DNA of 64,000 bases from Pseudomonas allokribbensis. GTDB taxonomy: Bacteria > Pseudomonadota > Gammaproteobacteria > Pseudomonadales > Pseudomonadaceae. Both the position numbers and the translations under genes were made by a program. The DNA is taken from the NCBI RefSeq assembly GCF_014863605.1, contig NZ_CP062252.1:5031001-5095000 (forward strand), written 5' to 3'. Positions 18,025 through 26,841 of the stretch are shown piece by piece. Under the pieces are notes generated by a model that worked only from the letters and a program-made list of their open reading frames with translations, did no database searches and was not told the DNA's origin. The stretch's first letter is position 1. Each line of letters starts with the position of its first letter.

Positions 18025-19377
18025 TTAAACGAACAGCGACAGCAGCAGGATAAAGCCCAGCGCAACCACCGACAGGATGGTTTCCATCGCGGTCCAGGTC
18101 TTGAAGGTTTCCGCCACGGTCATGTTGAAGTACTGCTTCACCAGCCAGAAACCGGCGTCGTTGACGTGGGACAGGATCAAGGAACCGGCACCGGTGGCCA
18201 GCACCAGCAACTCACGGTTCACGCCCGGGATCATCCCCACTACCGGCACCACAATGCCCGCGCCAGTGATGGTCGCCACGGTGGCCGAACCGGTCGCGAT
18301 ACGGATCACCGCTGCTACCAGCCACGCCAGCAGGATCGGCGAGATCTGCGCGCTGACCGCCATGTGGCCGATCACGTCACCCACACCGCTGGTCACCAGC
18401 ATCTGCTTGAAGCCGCCACCGGCACCGATGATCAGGATGATCGCGGCGGTTGGCGCCAGGCTCGCATCCAGCCACTTGAGCATCTGCTGAGAACCGATGC
18501 CCTGCTTGGCGCCGAAGGTGTACAGCGACAGCAGCAAGGCCAGCAGCAGCGCCGAGATCGGGTGACCGATCATGTCCATCCAGGTGCGGAAGAAATGACC
18601 GTCCGGCAGCGCCACGTCGGCGAAGGTTTTCAGCAGCATCAGGAACACCGGCAGCAGCACGGTGACCAGGGTGATGCCGAAGCTTGGCAGCTTGGCCGAA
18701 TCGGTTTCACGGGCCAGTTGATCGACCAGTTCCTGATTCGGATGACCCGGGATGTGCTTGGCGATGAACGTACCGAAGATCGGACCGGCAATGATGGCGG
18801 TCGGCAGCGCGACGATCAGACCGTAGAGAATGGTCTTGCCGATGTCGGCACCGAACACGCCAATGGCCAGCAGCGGGCCCGGGTGCGGTGGCACCAGACC
18901 GTGCACGGCGGACAGGCCGGCGAGCAGCGGAATACCGATCTTGATGATCGACACGCCGGTGCGGCGAGCGACGATGAACACCAGCGGAATCAGCAGCACG
19001 AAGCCGATTTCGAAGAACAACGGAATGCCCACCAGGAACGCGGCGAACATCATCGCCCACTGAACGCGCTCTTTGCCGAACGCGCGAATCAGGGTCTGGG
19101 CGATCTGATCGGCACCGCCGGATTCGGCCATCATTTTGCCGAGCATCGTACCCAGCGCGAGGATGATGCCGACGAAACCGAGCACACCACCGAAGCCGTC
19201 CTGGAACGCTTTGATGATGGTGCCGATCGGCATGCCGGACGTCAGACCGAGAAACGCGGCGGCGATGGTCAGGGCAATGAAGGGATGGAGCTTGAACTTG
19301 GTGATCAGGACGATAAGCCCGATCACCGTGACCACTGCATCGAGCAGCAGGTAGGCGTCATGGGACATGCCAAACAT
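18025..19377 (-). CDS. gntT: Gluconate permease, GntP family
   Basis: A 450-residue permease with about 12 to 14 helices. It takes up gluconate with protons. The family signature is seen in GLVPPHPGPLLAIGVFGADI and in the repeated FIALTIAAAFLGL-type helices. The ATG at 19377 has AGGAG 9 bases upstream; an internal Met at residue 4 is possible. Context with gntK and gntR fixes the role. Its leader holds an AAnAAnAA motif (19394-19408) and a GntR-type operator (19435-19448), so it has its own promoter. Confidence 0.92.
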   Translation of the reverse strand: MFGMSHDAYLLLDAVVTVIGLIVLITKFKLHPFIALTIAAAFLGLTSGMPIGTIIKAFQDGFGGVLGFVGIILALGTMLGKMMAESGGADQIAQTLIRAFGKERVQWAMMFAAFLVGIPLFFEIGFVLLIPLVFIVARRTGVSIIKIGIPLLAGLSAVHGLVPPHPGPLLAIGVFGADIGKTILYGLIVALPTAIIAGPIFGTFIAKHIPGHPNQELVDQLARETDSAKLPSFGITLVTVLLPVFLMLLKTFADVALPDGHFFRTWMDMIGHPISALLLALLLSLYTFGAKQGIGSQQMLKWLDASLAPTAAIILIIGAGGGFKQMLVTSGVGDVIGHMAVSAQISPILLAWLVAAVIRIATGSATVATITGAGIVVPVVGMIPGVNRELLVLATGAGSLILSHVNDAGFWLVKQYFNMTVAETFKTWTAMETILSVVALGFILLLSLFV

Positions 19378-19393
19378 TGGGGGTGTCTCCTGG

Positions 19394-19408
19394 TTTGTTG
19401 TTGTTATT
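19394..19408 (-). promoter_or_regulatory. Candidate Hfq/Crc catabolite-activity motif, gntT leader
   Basis: On the minus strand the leader reads AATAACAACAACAAA just before AGGAG. It fits the AAnAAnAA consensus through which Hfq with Crc blocks translation of secondary carbon-source genes in pseudomonads. Confidence 0.7.
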
Positions 19409-19434
19409 AAAGCGGGTTAATCAGAAGTCGAAAG

Positions 19435-19448
19435 GACAGCGCTATCTT
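19435..19448. promoter_or_regulatory. Candidate GntR operator, gntT
   Basis: GACAGCGCTATCTT, 58 bases upstream of the gntT start. It differs by one base from the two sites at 20012 and 20164. Read on the other strand it is AAG-A-TAGCGCTGTC, close to the AAG-N-TAGCGCT core that I recall for Pseudomonas GntR. Confidence 0.75.
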
Positions 19449-19459
19449 CGCAATCACAC

Positions 19460-19993
19460 TCATACCGCCTGTTTCAGGCCATGGGCCTGCCACCAGACGT
19501 GGGCTTGCGACGCCAGTTCTTCAACGCTGTGGATCGAAGCATTCAGGGCCAGGGTCAACGGCTCGCCCTTGGGCGATTCGAGGGTGGCGAACTGGCTTTC
19601 GATCAAGGTCGCCGGCATGAAGTGGCCCGGACGATGGGACACACGTTCGGCGGCAACTTCAGGCGTCAATTCAAGGAACACGAAGCCCAGGCCCGGCAAG
19701 GCGCTGCGCAGACGTTCGCGGTAAATGTGCTTGAGGGCCGAGCAGGTCAGCACCGGGCGTTCGCCCAGGGCATCGACGCGGCGCAGTTCATCGCACAGGC
19801 TGTCGAGCCAGCCGGCACGGTCTTCGTCGTTCAGGGGGATCCCCGCGCTCATCTTTTCGATGTTCGCGGCCGGATGGAAAGTATCGCCTTCAATGGCAGT
19901 GGCGCCGCTCAATTGGCACAGGGCCTCGCTGACGCACGTCTTGCCGCAACCGGCAACGCCCATGATGACCAGGGCGGTGATGGGATGATTCAT
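19460..19993 (-). CDS. gntK: Gluconokinase
   Basis: A 177-residue P-loop kinase that phosphorylates gluconate to 6-phosphogluconate. The Walker A motif GVAGCGKTCVSEAL lies near residues 14-27, and the family stretch EGDTFHPAANIEKMSAGIPL follows. Length matches the short GntK type. It is upstream of gntT, separated by 82 bases that include an operator. It links gluconate uptake to the edd/eda genes elsewhere in this window. Confidence 0.95.
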   Translation of the reverse strand: MNHPITALVIMGVAGCGKTCVSEALCQLSGATAIEGDTFHPAANIEKMSAGIPLNDEDRAGWLDSLCDELRRVDALGERPVLTCSALKHIYRERLRSALPGLGFVFLELTPEVAAERVSHRPGHFMPATLIESQFATLESPKGEPLTLALNASIHSVEELASQAHVWWQAHGLKQAV

Positions 19994-20011
19994 GAAACAC
20001 CTCAGCGCGCA

Positions 20012-20025
20012 GACAGCGCTACCTT
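20012..20025. promoter_or_regulatory. Candidate GntR operator, gntK
   Basis: GACAGCGCTACCTT, 19 bases upstream of the gntK start and identical over 14 bases to the site at 20164. Confidence 0.8.
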
Positions 20026-20163
20026 TGCTAACTATGACTCTAGTGCACAGGCAGAAATTGCCGACGCCTTCTTGTCGTTTTTTTGGGTTGCAGCAGGTTG
20101 GGTCCCAACGCCAAAAAGCGAGGATCAGGCAGGACCTCGCTTACGCATTTGCAGCTGCATAAG

Positions 20164-20177
20164 GACAGCGCTACCTT
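20164..20177. promoter_or_regulatory. Candidate GntR operator, gntR
   Basis: GACAGCGCTACCTT, 33 bases upstream of the gntR start, identical to the gntK site. It implies that gntR also represses itself. Confidence 0.8.
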
Positions 20178-20209
20178 AGTGCCTTGATTTTTGTTTGGCA
20201 AGCCGCCCG

Positions 20210-21241
20210 ATGACCACCCCTAAAAACGATAAAAACACCCGCACCACCGGCCGTCCCACCCTCAATGAAGTCGCCCGGCTGGCCGGCGTCAGTCCGATTA
20301 CAGCTTCTCGCGCCTTGCGCGGGGTCAGCACCGTCGCCACCGAACTGGTGGAAAAAGTCCAGAAAGCCGCGCTGGAACTCAACTACGTGGTCAACCCCGC
20401 CGCCCGCGCCCTGGCCTCGGCCCAGAGCCATTCGGTGGTGGTCCTGGTGCCTTCGCTGGCCAACCTGTTGTTCATCGACACCCTGGAAGCCATTCATCGG
20501 GTGCTCACGCCCAAAGGCTTCGAAGTGCTGATCGGCAACTTCCACTATTCCCGCGATGAAGAAGAAAACCTGCTGCGCAACTACATGGCTTATCAGCCAC
20601 GGGGTTTGCTGCTGACCGGTTTCGACCGTACCGAAACATCGCGGCGGATGATCGAGGCCAGCAACATTCCCTGCGTGTACATGATGGAACTGGACAGCGC
20701 CGCCGGAGTGAACTGCGTCGGCTTCTCCCAGCTCAGCGCCGGGGAAACCGCCGCCGAACATTTGCTGTCCCGTGGCCGCAAGCGTCTGGCGTACATCGGC
20801 GCGCAGCTCGATCAGCGCACCCTGCTGCGCGGTGAGGGCTTTCGCAAAGCGTTGCAGAAGGCCGGTCGCTACGACCCGGATCTGGAAGTGCTGACCCCGC
20901 GTTCTTCGTCCGTGGGCCTGGGTGGCGAGTTGTTCCTGCAACTGCTGGCGGCGCATCCGGACGTCGATGCGATCTTCTTCGGCAACGACGACCTGGCCCA
21001 GGGCGCCCTGCTCGAGGCCCTGCGCAACGGGATCAAGATCCCCGAGCAAGTGGCGATCCTCGGCTTCAACGACCTGCCGATGTCCGAGCATATGGTGCCG
21101 CGCCTGAGCAGCATCAACACCCCGCGTGAGGCCATCGGCCGGCGTGCGGCGGAGCAGATGCTGACGCTGATGGCCGGCAACAGCGTGGCGCGACCGGTCG
21201 AGGACATGGGCTTCGAATTGAAGGTGCGCGAAAGCACCTGA
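20210..21241 (+). CDS. gntR: LacI-family gluconate repressor
   Basis: A 343-residue LacI-type repressor. The helix-turn-helix with hinge is at about 12-65 (TLNEVARLAGVSPITASRAL), followed by a periplasmic-binding-like effector domain. It is divergent from gntK and gntT, so it is the gluconate-responsive repressor of these genes. The ATG at 20210 is chosen over a TTG five codons earlier, because it gives the standard N-terminus. Three near-identical operators lie at 19435, 20012 and 20164. Confidence 0.92.
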   Translation: MTTPKNDKNTRTTGRPTLNEVARLAGVSPITASRALRGVSTVATELVEKVQKAALELNYVVNPAARALASAQSHSVVVLVPSLANLLFIDTLEAIHRVLTPKGFEVLIGNFHYSRDEEENLLRNYMAYQPRGLLLTGFDRTETSRRMIEASNIPCVYMMELDSAAGVNCVGFSQLSAGETAAEHLLSRGRKRLAYIGAQLDQRTLLRGEGFRKALQKAGRYDPDLEVLTPRSSSVGLGGELFLQLLAAHPDVDAIFFGNDDLAQGALLEALRNGIKIPEQVAILGFNDLPMSEHMVPRLSSINTPREAIGRRAAEQMLTLMAGNSVARPVEDMGFELKVREST

Positions 21242-21242
21242 C

Positions 21243-22115
21243 TCAACCGCCCAGCAACGCCACGAGAGCCAGCGCCCCCTTCTGCAACGGCTGGCTCTTG
21301 AGCCACACCGCGTGCACCGGCAGCACCAGACCGTTCTCGATGTTGCGGAAGTTCAGCCGTTTCAATCGCCCCGAATCGAGCCACGGCTGCACCACCGACA
21401 ACGGGAAATTGCCCCAGCCCAACCCCGCCTCGACCATCTCCAGCGCCGTCTCCAGGCTGTCGGTGCGCCAGTGGGATTCGGCCACCAGTGGCCGGGTTTC
21501 GCTGATCGGCAAGTCGCGACTGCCGACGACGATCTGCCGCACATGCACCAGATCTTCGAGAAACAGATCCTGCCCCTGCAACAGCGGACTGTCCGCCGCC
21601 AGCGTGGCGATCATCCGTTCACTGCCGACAAACTGAAAGCGCTCCAGCACGTTCACACTCAACCCGGCGAACGCCAGGCACACGCTGACCCGGCCACTGT
21701 GAAGCATCGCCAGCACGTCATCCTGCGGCGCGGTCAGCACTTCGATGTCGAGCAGCGGGTGGCGCTCACTGATGTCCTTGATCGCCGCCAACAACCGTCG
21801 GCGATCGATATCCGCCGCCACGCCGATCGACAACTTGCTCTCCAGCCCCAGCGACAACTGCACCGCATGCACCTGCAATTGCTTGAGCTGATCGGCGATC
21901 AGTCGCGCATGGGGCACCAGCGACAGCGCCATCGCCGTGGGTTGCGGTTCGCGGTGACTGCGATCAAACAGCGGGTAGCCGAGTTCGGCCTCCAGATTGC
22001 CGATGGCCATGCTTACCGCCGACGGGACTTTGCCCAATGCCCTGGCTGCGGCGGAAAACGAGCCGCGCTCAATCACTGCGAGAAACAGCTCGATGCTTTC
22101 GCTGTTGAAATTCAC
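21243..22115 (-). CDS. LysR-family regulator, divergent from PACE gene
   Basis: A 290-residue LysR regulator with helix-turn-helix in about 1-62 (GSFSAAARALGKVPSAVSMA) and a full effector domain. It is divergent from the PACE efflux gene at 22237 with 121 bases between. The C-terminal half (LEMVEAGLGWGNFPL) resembles the regulator at 8737 (LEMAEKGFGWAPLPR), so the two regulator-pump pairs look paralogous. It ends one base after gntR. Confidence 0.9.
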   Translation of the reverse strand: MNFNSESIELFLAVIERGSFSAAARALGKVPSAVSMAIGNLEAELGYPLFDRSHREPQPTAMALSLVPHARLIADQLKQLQVHAVQLSLGLESKLSIGVAADIDRRRLLAAIKDISERHPLLDIEVLTAPQDDVLAMLHSGRVSVCLAFAGLSVNVLERFQFVGSERMIATLAADSPLLQGQDLFLEDLVHVRQIVVGSRDLPISETRPLVAESHWRTDSLETALEMVEAGLGWGNFPLSVVQPWLDSGRLKRLNFRNIENGLVLPVHAVWLKSQPLQKGALALVALLGG

Positions 22116-22236
22116 ATCATCTACCTATCAATAAAACTGAAAGCTACTGACTTTTTCTGTCACCTCAATTGAAGCTATCTTTCGCCGTCTTCGCCAGCTC
22201 CACTGGCCACAAGTCGCAAGAAAGAGGCAATTCCCC

Positions 22237-22677
22237 ATGCAAGGCGTCAAACGCAAACTGGTCTACGTGTCGCTCTATGAAGTGATCGGCATGACCTTCT
22301 CGGCCCTCGGCCTGGCCCTGTTGTCCGGCACCTCGCCCGGCAGCACCGGCCCGCTGGCGGTGATCATCACCACCATCGCCGTGACCTGGAACTTCATCTA
22401 CACCTCGCTGTTCGAGCACTGGGAAAGCCGTCAGGTGTCGCGCACTCGCACAGTCAAACGCCGTATCGCCCACGCGGTCGGCTTTCAATTGACGCTGATC
22501 GTGTTCCTGATTCCGCTGATCGCCTGGTGGATGAACATCAGCCTGGTGCAGGCCTTCCTGCTGGATCTGGCGCTGATCGTGTTCATCCCTTGCTACACCT
22601 TCGCCTTCAACTGGCTGTTCGATAAGGTGTTCGGCTTGCCGGCCTCGGCGCTGCCGGATCCGGTGCCCGCAGCATGA
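22237..22677 (+). CDS. PACE-family efflux transporter
   Basis: A 146-residue membrane protein with four helices in two bacterial transmembrane pair domains. It starts MQGVKRKLVYVSLYEVIGM; the Glu in the first helix corresponds to the proton-coupling residue of AceI. It carries the second-domain motif RIAHAVGFQLTLIVFLIPLI and closes with YTFAFNWLFDKVFG. It probably exports a cationic biocide or diamine. Paralogous to the gene at 8211-8648. Confidence 0.9.
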   Translation: MQGVKRKLVYVSLYEVIGMTFSALGLALLSGTSPGSTGPLAVIITTIAVTWNFIYTSLFEHWESRQVSRTRTVKRRIAHAVGFQLTLIVFLIPLIAWWMNISLVQAFLLDLALIVFIPCYTFAFNWLFDKVFGLPASALPDPVPAA

Positions 22678-22802
22678 ATCGCTAATTGGTAAGCGGATAT
22701 TGCAAGAAATCGGCGGTTTTCCCGTACCAAGCGCCGATATAAACAATCCTTGATTTCCGATAGCAGGCTAAGCTTTTCCATCATAAAAAAATGGATCGGC
22801 CC

Positions 22803-24227
22803 ATGACTGCACACGCCCCCGCCGCCGCGCAAAGCGATGGCATCGACCCGATACGCGCCGCACAGATTTCCGCCCGCATCGACCGTCTTCCGGCGGTCGC
22901 CACGATCTGGCGGCTGGTGGCGCTGCTGTCGATCGGTGGTTTCTTCGAACTCTACGACCTGTTCCAGACCGCCTACATCAGCCCCGGCCTGATCCGCGAC
23001 GGCATCTTCGCCACCGGCAATCAGGGCGTGTTCGGTTTCTCCGATCAGGCCGCGTTCGCCTCGGCGACGTTCCTCGGTTTGTTTCTCGGCGCCAGTCTGC
23101 TCAGTCCGTTGGCGGATCGTTTCGGACGGCGGGCGATCTTCACCTTCGCGCTGGTCTGGTACACCGTGGCCACGGTGCTTATGGGGGTGCAGAGTTCGGC
23201 GCTGGGGATCATCTGCATGCGTTTTCTGGTGGGCATCGGCCTCGGCATTGAGCTGGTAACCATCGACGCCTACCTCTCGGAACTGGTGCCCAAACGCATG
23301 CGCAGTTCGGCGTTCGCCTTCGCGTTTTTCGTGCAGTTCCTGTCGGTGCCGGCGGTGGCGCTGATGTCTTGGTGGCTGGTGCCGCAGGCGCCGTTCGGGG
23401 TGTCCGGCTGGCGTTGGGTGCTGCTGGCCAGTGCGGTGTTTGCGCTGTTCATCTGGTGGCTGCGCAAACGGCTGCCGGAGTCGCCGCGCTGGCTGGCCCA
23501 GCATGGTCGCTTCGATGAAGCGAACCGGATTCTCGATGACATCGAAGCGCGCTGCGAGAAGGATCACCGCCAACCACTGGACGCACCGGAAGCGGTAGCG
23601 GTAGATGTCGAAGGCAAGGGCCGTTTCGCCGACATCTGGCAACCACCGTACCGGCGCCGCGCACTGATGCTGATCGTCTTTCACATCTTCCAGGCCATCG
23701 GTTTCTTCGGCTTCGGCAACTGGCTGCCAGCGTTGCTTTCCGGTCAGGGCGTCAGCGTCACCCACAGTCTGATGTACGCATTCATCATCACCCTCGCCTA
23801 CCCGCTCGGGCCGCTGCTGTTCGTCAAATTCGCCAACCGTTTCGAGAACAAATGGCAGATCGTCGGCTCGGCGCTGGGCGCCATGACCTTCGGCACCTTG
23901 TTCGCGTTGCAGACCAGCGCCTTCGGCCTGATCTTCTGCGGGGTGATGATCACCTTCTGCAATGCCTGGCTGAGCTTCAGTTATCACTCCTATCAGAGCG
24001 AACTGTTCCCCACCAACATCCGCGCCCGGGCGGTGGGGTTCTGTTACTCGTTCAGTCGTTTGTCGACGGTGTTCAGCAGCCTGTTGATCGGTCTGTTCCT
24101 CGACCACTTCGGCACGCCGGGCGTATTGGCGTTCATTGTCGTCAGCATGTTGATTGTGATGCTGACCATCGGTTATTTCGGCCCCCGCACCCGCAACCTG
24201 GCGCTGGAAAACATCGCCCATCGCTGA
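22803..24227 (+). CDS. MFS transporter, metabolite:proton symporter type
   Basis: A 474-residue carrier with 12 predicted helices. The loop between helices 2 and 3 carries DRFGRRAIFTF, and a second RxxRARAVGFCYSF lies in the C-terminal half. Opening helix FFELYDLFQTAYISPGL resembles the sugar/aromatic acid symporter group. Two ATG codons are possible (22791 and 22803); I prefer 22803, which has a weak GGAT site. The substrate is unknown. It has no partner gene. Confidence 0.85.
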   Translation: MTAHAPAAAQSDGIDPIRAAQISARIDRLPAVATIWRLVALLSIGGFFELYDLFQTAYISPGLIRDGIFATGNQGVFGFSDQAAFASATFLGLFLGASLLSPLADRFGRRAIFTFALVWYTVATVLMGVQSSALGIICMRFLVGIGLGIELVTIDAYLSELVPKRMRSSAFAFAFFVQFLSVPAVALMSWWLVPQAPFGVSGWRWVLLASAVFALFIWWLRKRLPESPRWLAQHGRFDEANRILDDIEARCEKDHRQPLDAPEAVAVDVEGKGRFADIWQPPYRRRALMLIVFHIFQAIGFFGFGNWLPALLSGQGVSVTHSLMYAFIITLAYPLGPLLFVKFANRFENKWQIVGSALGAMTFGTLFALQTSAFGLIFCGVMITFCNAWLSFSYHSYQSELFPTNIRARAVGFCYSFSRLSTVFSSLLIGLFLDHFGTPGVLAFIVVSMLIVMLTIGYFGPRTRNLALENIAHR

Positions 24228-24234
24228 CAGGCAA

Positions 24235-24271
24235 CGGTCATCTTCTGCCGCCGGACGGCAAAGGATGACCG
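24235..24271. terminator. Hairpin after the MFS gene
   Basis: CGGTCATC and GATGACCG enclose an inner stem TGCCG/CGGCA. There is no T run, so it is a weak terminator or an RNA-stabilising hairpin. Confidence 0.45.
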
Positions 24272-24330
24272 CTTCCGAAAACCCACAACGCCTTAACCTG
24301 TTGAGTTCATGGGATTTTTTCTGACGGCAC

Positions 24331-24364
24331 GGTAATTGCTGCTTTACCGCCGACAGCAATTACC
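24331..24364. promoter_or_regulatory. Perfect hairpin directly before a ribosome site
   Basis: GGTAATTGCTG (24331-24341) pairs perfectly with CAGCAATTACC (24354-24364). The AAGG ribosome site of the gene at 24380 begins 3 bases later. It is placed to affect translation or to be bound by a regulator. Confidence 0.65.
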
Positions 24365-24379
24365 ACAAGGTCCTTCATC

Positions 24380-24946
24380 ATGTTGGTCAGTTCGAAACAG
24401 GCGAATTTGATTCATCTGCCCAAGCGCATCACCGAAGACGCCACCGCTTCGGCGGCTGCCGGTCTGCAAGGCGGGCTCCACGGCGCGATGCTGCAATCGC
24501 TGCAAAACCAGACGCAGGCGCAAACCACTGACGCCACCAGTCAGATTCAAAGCTCGGCCACGCAACTCGCCACCCAGCAGGTCAGCGAAGCTACGCGCAT
24601 CAGCGACAACGTCGATGAAGCGTTCGCCAAGACCCGCGTCGGCCTGCAGACTTCTGACGCTTCGCAGACCAAGGCCACCGGCACTTCCGCCACCGACGAG
24701 TTCAAGGACTACATGAGCAAGTCGCCGGAACAGCGTCTGCGCGACAGCATCCTCAAGGAAATGGGTTTGACCGAAGACGACATCAAAGCCATGCCGCCAG
24801 AGAAACAACTGGCCATCGGCAAAGAGATCGCCGATCGCCTGCAGGACAAGATGAAACTGGCCGAAGCCGAGAAGCAGAACAAACAAGACGCCAACTCGGT
24901 CAAGATCAGCGACCAGTCGGCAGACAAGTTCCTCGCTTCGCTATGA
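24380..24946 (+). CDS. Unknown soluble protein, conserved-looking
   Basis: An 188-residue protein without signal peptide or membrane helix and with no cysteine or tryptophan. The first 115 residues are rich in Gln, Ala, Thr and Ser and low in complexity; the region 115-188 is charged and helical (SPEQRLRDSILKEMGLTEDD, then EIADRLQDKMKLAEAEKQNK). I do not recognise a family. The ATG follows AAGG by 9 bases, and a 5' hairpin precedes it. It has its own terminator, so it is a single-gene unit. Confidence 0.75.
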   Translation: MLVSSKQANLIHLPKRITEDATASAAAGLQGGLHGAMLQSLQNQTQAQTTDATSQIQSSATQLATQQVSEATRISDNVDEAFAKTRVGLQTSDASQTKATGTSATDEFKDYMSKSPEQRLRDSILKEMGLTEDDIKAMPPEKQLAIGKEIADRLQDKMKLAEAEKQNKQDANSVKISDQSADKFLASL

Positions 24947-24960
24947 CTCGCAGCGCAATG

Positions 24961-24990
24961 AAAAAAGGATCCCAAGGGATCCTTTTTTTT
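24961..24990. terminator. Bidirectional terminator
   Basis: AAAAAAGGATCCC pairs with GGGATCCTTTTTT over AA. Symmetric A and T tracts serve both the unknown gene and the convergent chemoreceptor gene. Confidence 0.92.
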
Positions 24991-25004
24991 TCAGCCGTAA
25001 ACCG

Positions 25005-26324
25005 TCAGTTCAACTGCAACGTCTCGTTGAACTGGCTGATCGCATCCACCACATGCCGCGAGCCCTGCTGAATCTCGCGGATCGCGTCGCCCGCCTCGTT
25101 CGCCAGTTCCACCCCGAGCCCGGTGCGGCTCAGGCTCGACTGCATGCTCGACACCGCACTCAGTGACAACTCATGGTTCTTGCGCACCACATCGACGATC
25201 TCCAGGGTCGCCTGACTGGTCCGCGCCGCGAGGCTGCGCACTTCATCCGCCACCACCGCAAAACCGCGTCCGTGCTCACCCGCCCGCGCCGCTTCGATGG
25301 CCGCGTTGAGTGCCAGCAGGTTGGTCTGGTCGGCAATCCCGCGAATGGTCTGGACGATGGTGCCGATGATGTCCGACTGCTTGCTCACCGCATCGATGCT
25401 CAGCGCCGCTTCGTTGAGGTCGCGGGAAATGTCCTGAATGATCTGCACCGTTTGCTGCACGACCTGTGAGCCTTTTTGCGCGCAGGCGTCGTTTTGTACC
25501 GAGGTGCTGTGGGCCGATTCCGCAGCGGTCTGCAAGGTGGTCATCTGGTGGGTGATGTCGCTGGCGAACTTCACCACTTTGTACAACCGGCCCTTGGCAT
25601 CGAACAACGGGTTATACGAGGCTTCGAGGTAAACGGTCTGCCCGGACTTGTTCTTGCGTTCGAAGCGGTGCGAGTGATATTCGCCGCGATTGAGCGAGGC
25701 CCAGAACGCTTTGTATTGCGCGGATTCGGCTTCGGCGCGATGACAGAACAGGCTGTGGTGATGGCCGACAATTTCGTTGAGCGAATACTGCATGGTCTTG
25801 AGGAAGTTGTCGTTGGCCGAGATCACATTGCCTTCCGGGGTGAATTCGATCACGGCCATCGAACGGCTGATGGCGGCGAGCATGCTCTCCTCTTCTTTTT
25901 CCTTGTTCACGCGCGCCGTGATGTCCGACGCCACTTTGATCACGCTTCTGACTTGTTTGTCCGGGCCATACACCGGCATGTAACTGGCCTCGAGCCAGAT
26001 CTCCTGACCGCGCTTGTTCAAACGCAGGAAAGTCCCGCTGAGCGGTTCACCACGGGCCAGATCACGCCACAACTTGGCGTATTCCTCGCTGCGGTAAAAC
26101 GCCTCTTCGCAAAAGACCCGGTGATGTTTGCCACGCACTTCCTCGGCGCTGTAGCCCATGGTCTTGCAGAAGTTCTCATTGGCATCCAGAACGATGCCCT
26201 CGGGGGTGAATTCGATCATCGCCATCGAACGGCTGATCGCCTCCAACTTGGCGTTGGCTTCGGTCAGGGCACAACTGAAGCGTTCGATTTCCTGCAGGTC
26301 AGCCTTGTGATGTAGGTTGAACAT
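25005..26324 (-). CDS. Soluble PAS-PAS methyl-accepting chemotaxis protein
   Basis: A 439-residue cytoplasmic chemoreceptor with no membrane helix. Two PAS domains in tandem (about 26-145 and 150-268) are clearly repeats of each other: [14 protein letters not shown] and [14 protein letters not shown] open them and SDIT closes both. A signalling domain follows, with the tip [19 protein letters not shown] near 340-358. It resembles Aer-like energy or redox sensors. The signalling hairpin has a short C-terminal arm and no HAMP. No cofactor can be assigned. Confidence 0.92.
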   Translation of the reverse strand: MFNLHHKADLQEIERFSCALTEANAKLEAISRSMAMIEFTPEGIVLDANENFCKTMGYSAEEVRGKHHRVFCEEAFYRSEEYAKLWRDLARGEPLSGTFLRLNKRGQEIWLEASYMPVYGPDKQVRSVIKVASDITARVNKEKEEESMLAAISRSMAVIEFTPEGNVISANDNFLKTMQYSLNEIVGHHHSLFCHRAEAESAQYKAFWASLNRGEYHSHRFERKNKSGQTVYLEASYNPLFDAKGRLYKVVKFASDITHQMTTLQTAAESAHSTSVQNDACAQKGSQVVQQTVQIIQDISRDLNEAALSIDAVSKQSDIIGTIVQTIRGIADQTNLLALNAAIEAARAGEHGRGFAVVADEVRSLAARTSQATLEIVDVVRKNHELSLSAVSSMQSSLSRTGLGVELANEAGDAIREIQQGSRHVVDAISQFNETLQLN

Positions 26325-26841
26325 GTCTCTATCACCTTCCGCGCGGTCTTTTGATTTGATGAAAGTTCAGGTCTTTCAGAATCCACCACTACGTTCCACA
26401 GAACAGGCACACGCATTCCTCCACAGGAGGAAGTTGTCAGGTGATCAACGATGATTAATCAAAGAGTCCATGCAGCGACGCTCTAATCAAGACATCCTTC
26501 TCTTGATAGCCCGCGGGCGGGCCATTCCTAACGTGCAGAAGAACTTCCATTTAAAAACATGCTCCTTGTCGGTTCAGTGTCGGTGCCTTGGATTGCGCAC
26601 TCTGGCAGCTTTGTTCATGACTAACCGATTGCCGTCGAGGCGCATTGGATGGCGGTCGACATAGTTAGTTACGTGTGAGCATAGACAGCGCAAAGCCTTG
26701 CGCAAGGCCACTAGTCGGCCAGTACCACGGGGAGTTTGGACAAAAAACGGACAAGAATCGGTTCAGCGGCGGGGGTGTTGGTTGCCATTGCGACAGACTC
26801 GCAATGGCAACTTTTGAAACTACGCAATTATCGGATAAGTA
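26325..26841. other. 517-base region without a recognised gene
   Basis: This stretch lies between the PAS chemoreceptor start and the end of the betaine-type binding protein gene. Short frames at 26470-26664 and 26675-26908 lack ribosome sites and recognisable features. It contains a hairpin TTCCTCC/GGAGGAA at 26416-26432, a 12-base palindrome CCTTGCGCAAGG at 26696-26707, and a strong plus-strand terminator at 26781. A terminator with no upstream gene suggests a plus-strand transcript, perhaps a small RNA. Confidence 0.5.
26781..26815 (+). terminator. Strong orphan terminator
   Basis: Perfect 13-base arms GTTGCCATTGCGA and TCGCAATGGCAAC around a CAGAC loop are followed by TTTT on the plus strand. 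No plus-strand gene is seen upstream. Confidence 0.75.

Noticed and set aside
22593..24359. A 588-codon minus-strand frame opposite the MFS gene
   Set aside because: Shadow of the carrier gene; the translation is Arg/Gln/His-rich and resembles no protein.
26620..26669. ACTAAC/GTTAGT inverted repeat in the orphan region
   Set aside because: Only six bases pair at the ends and the inner sequence does not continue the stem; likely chance.
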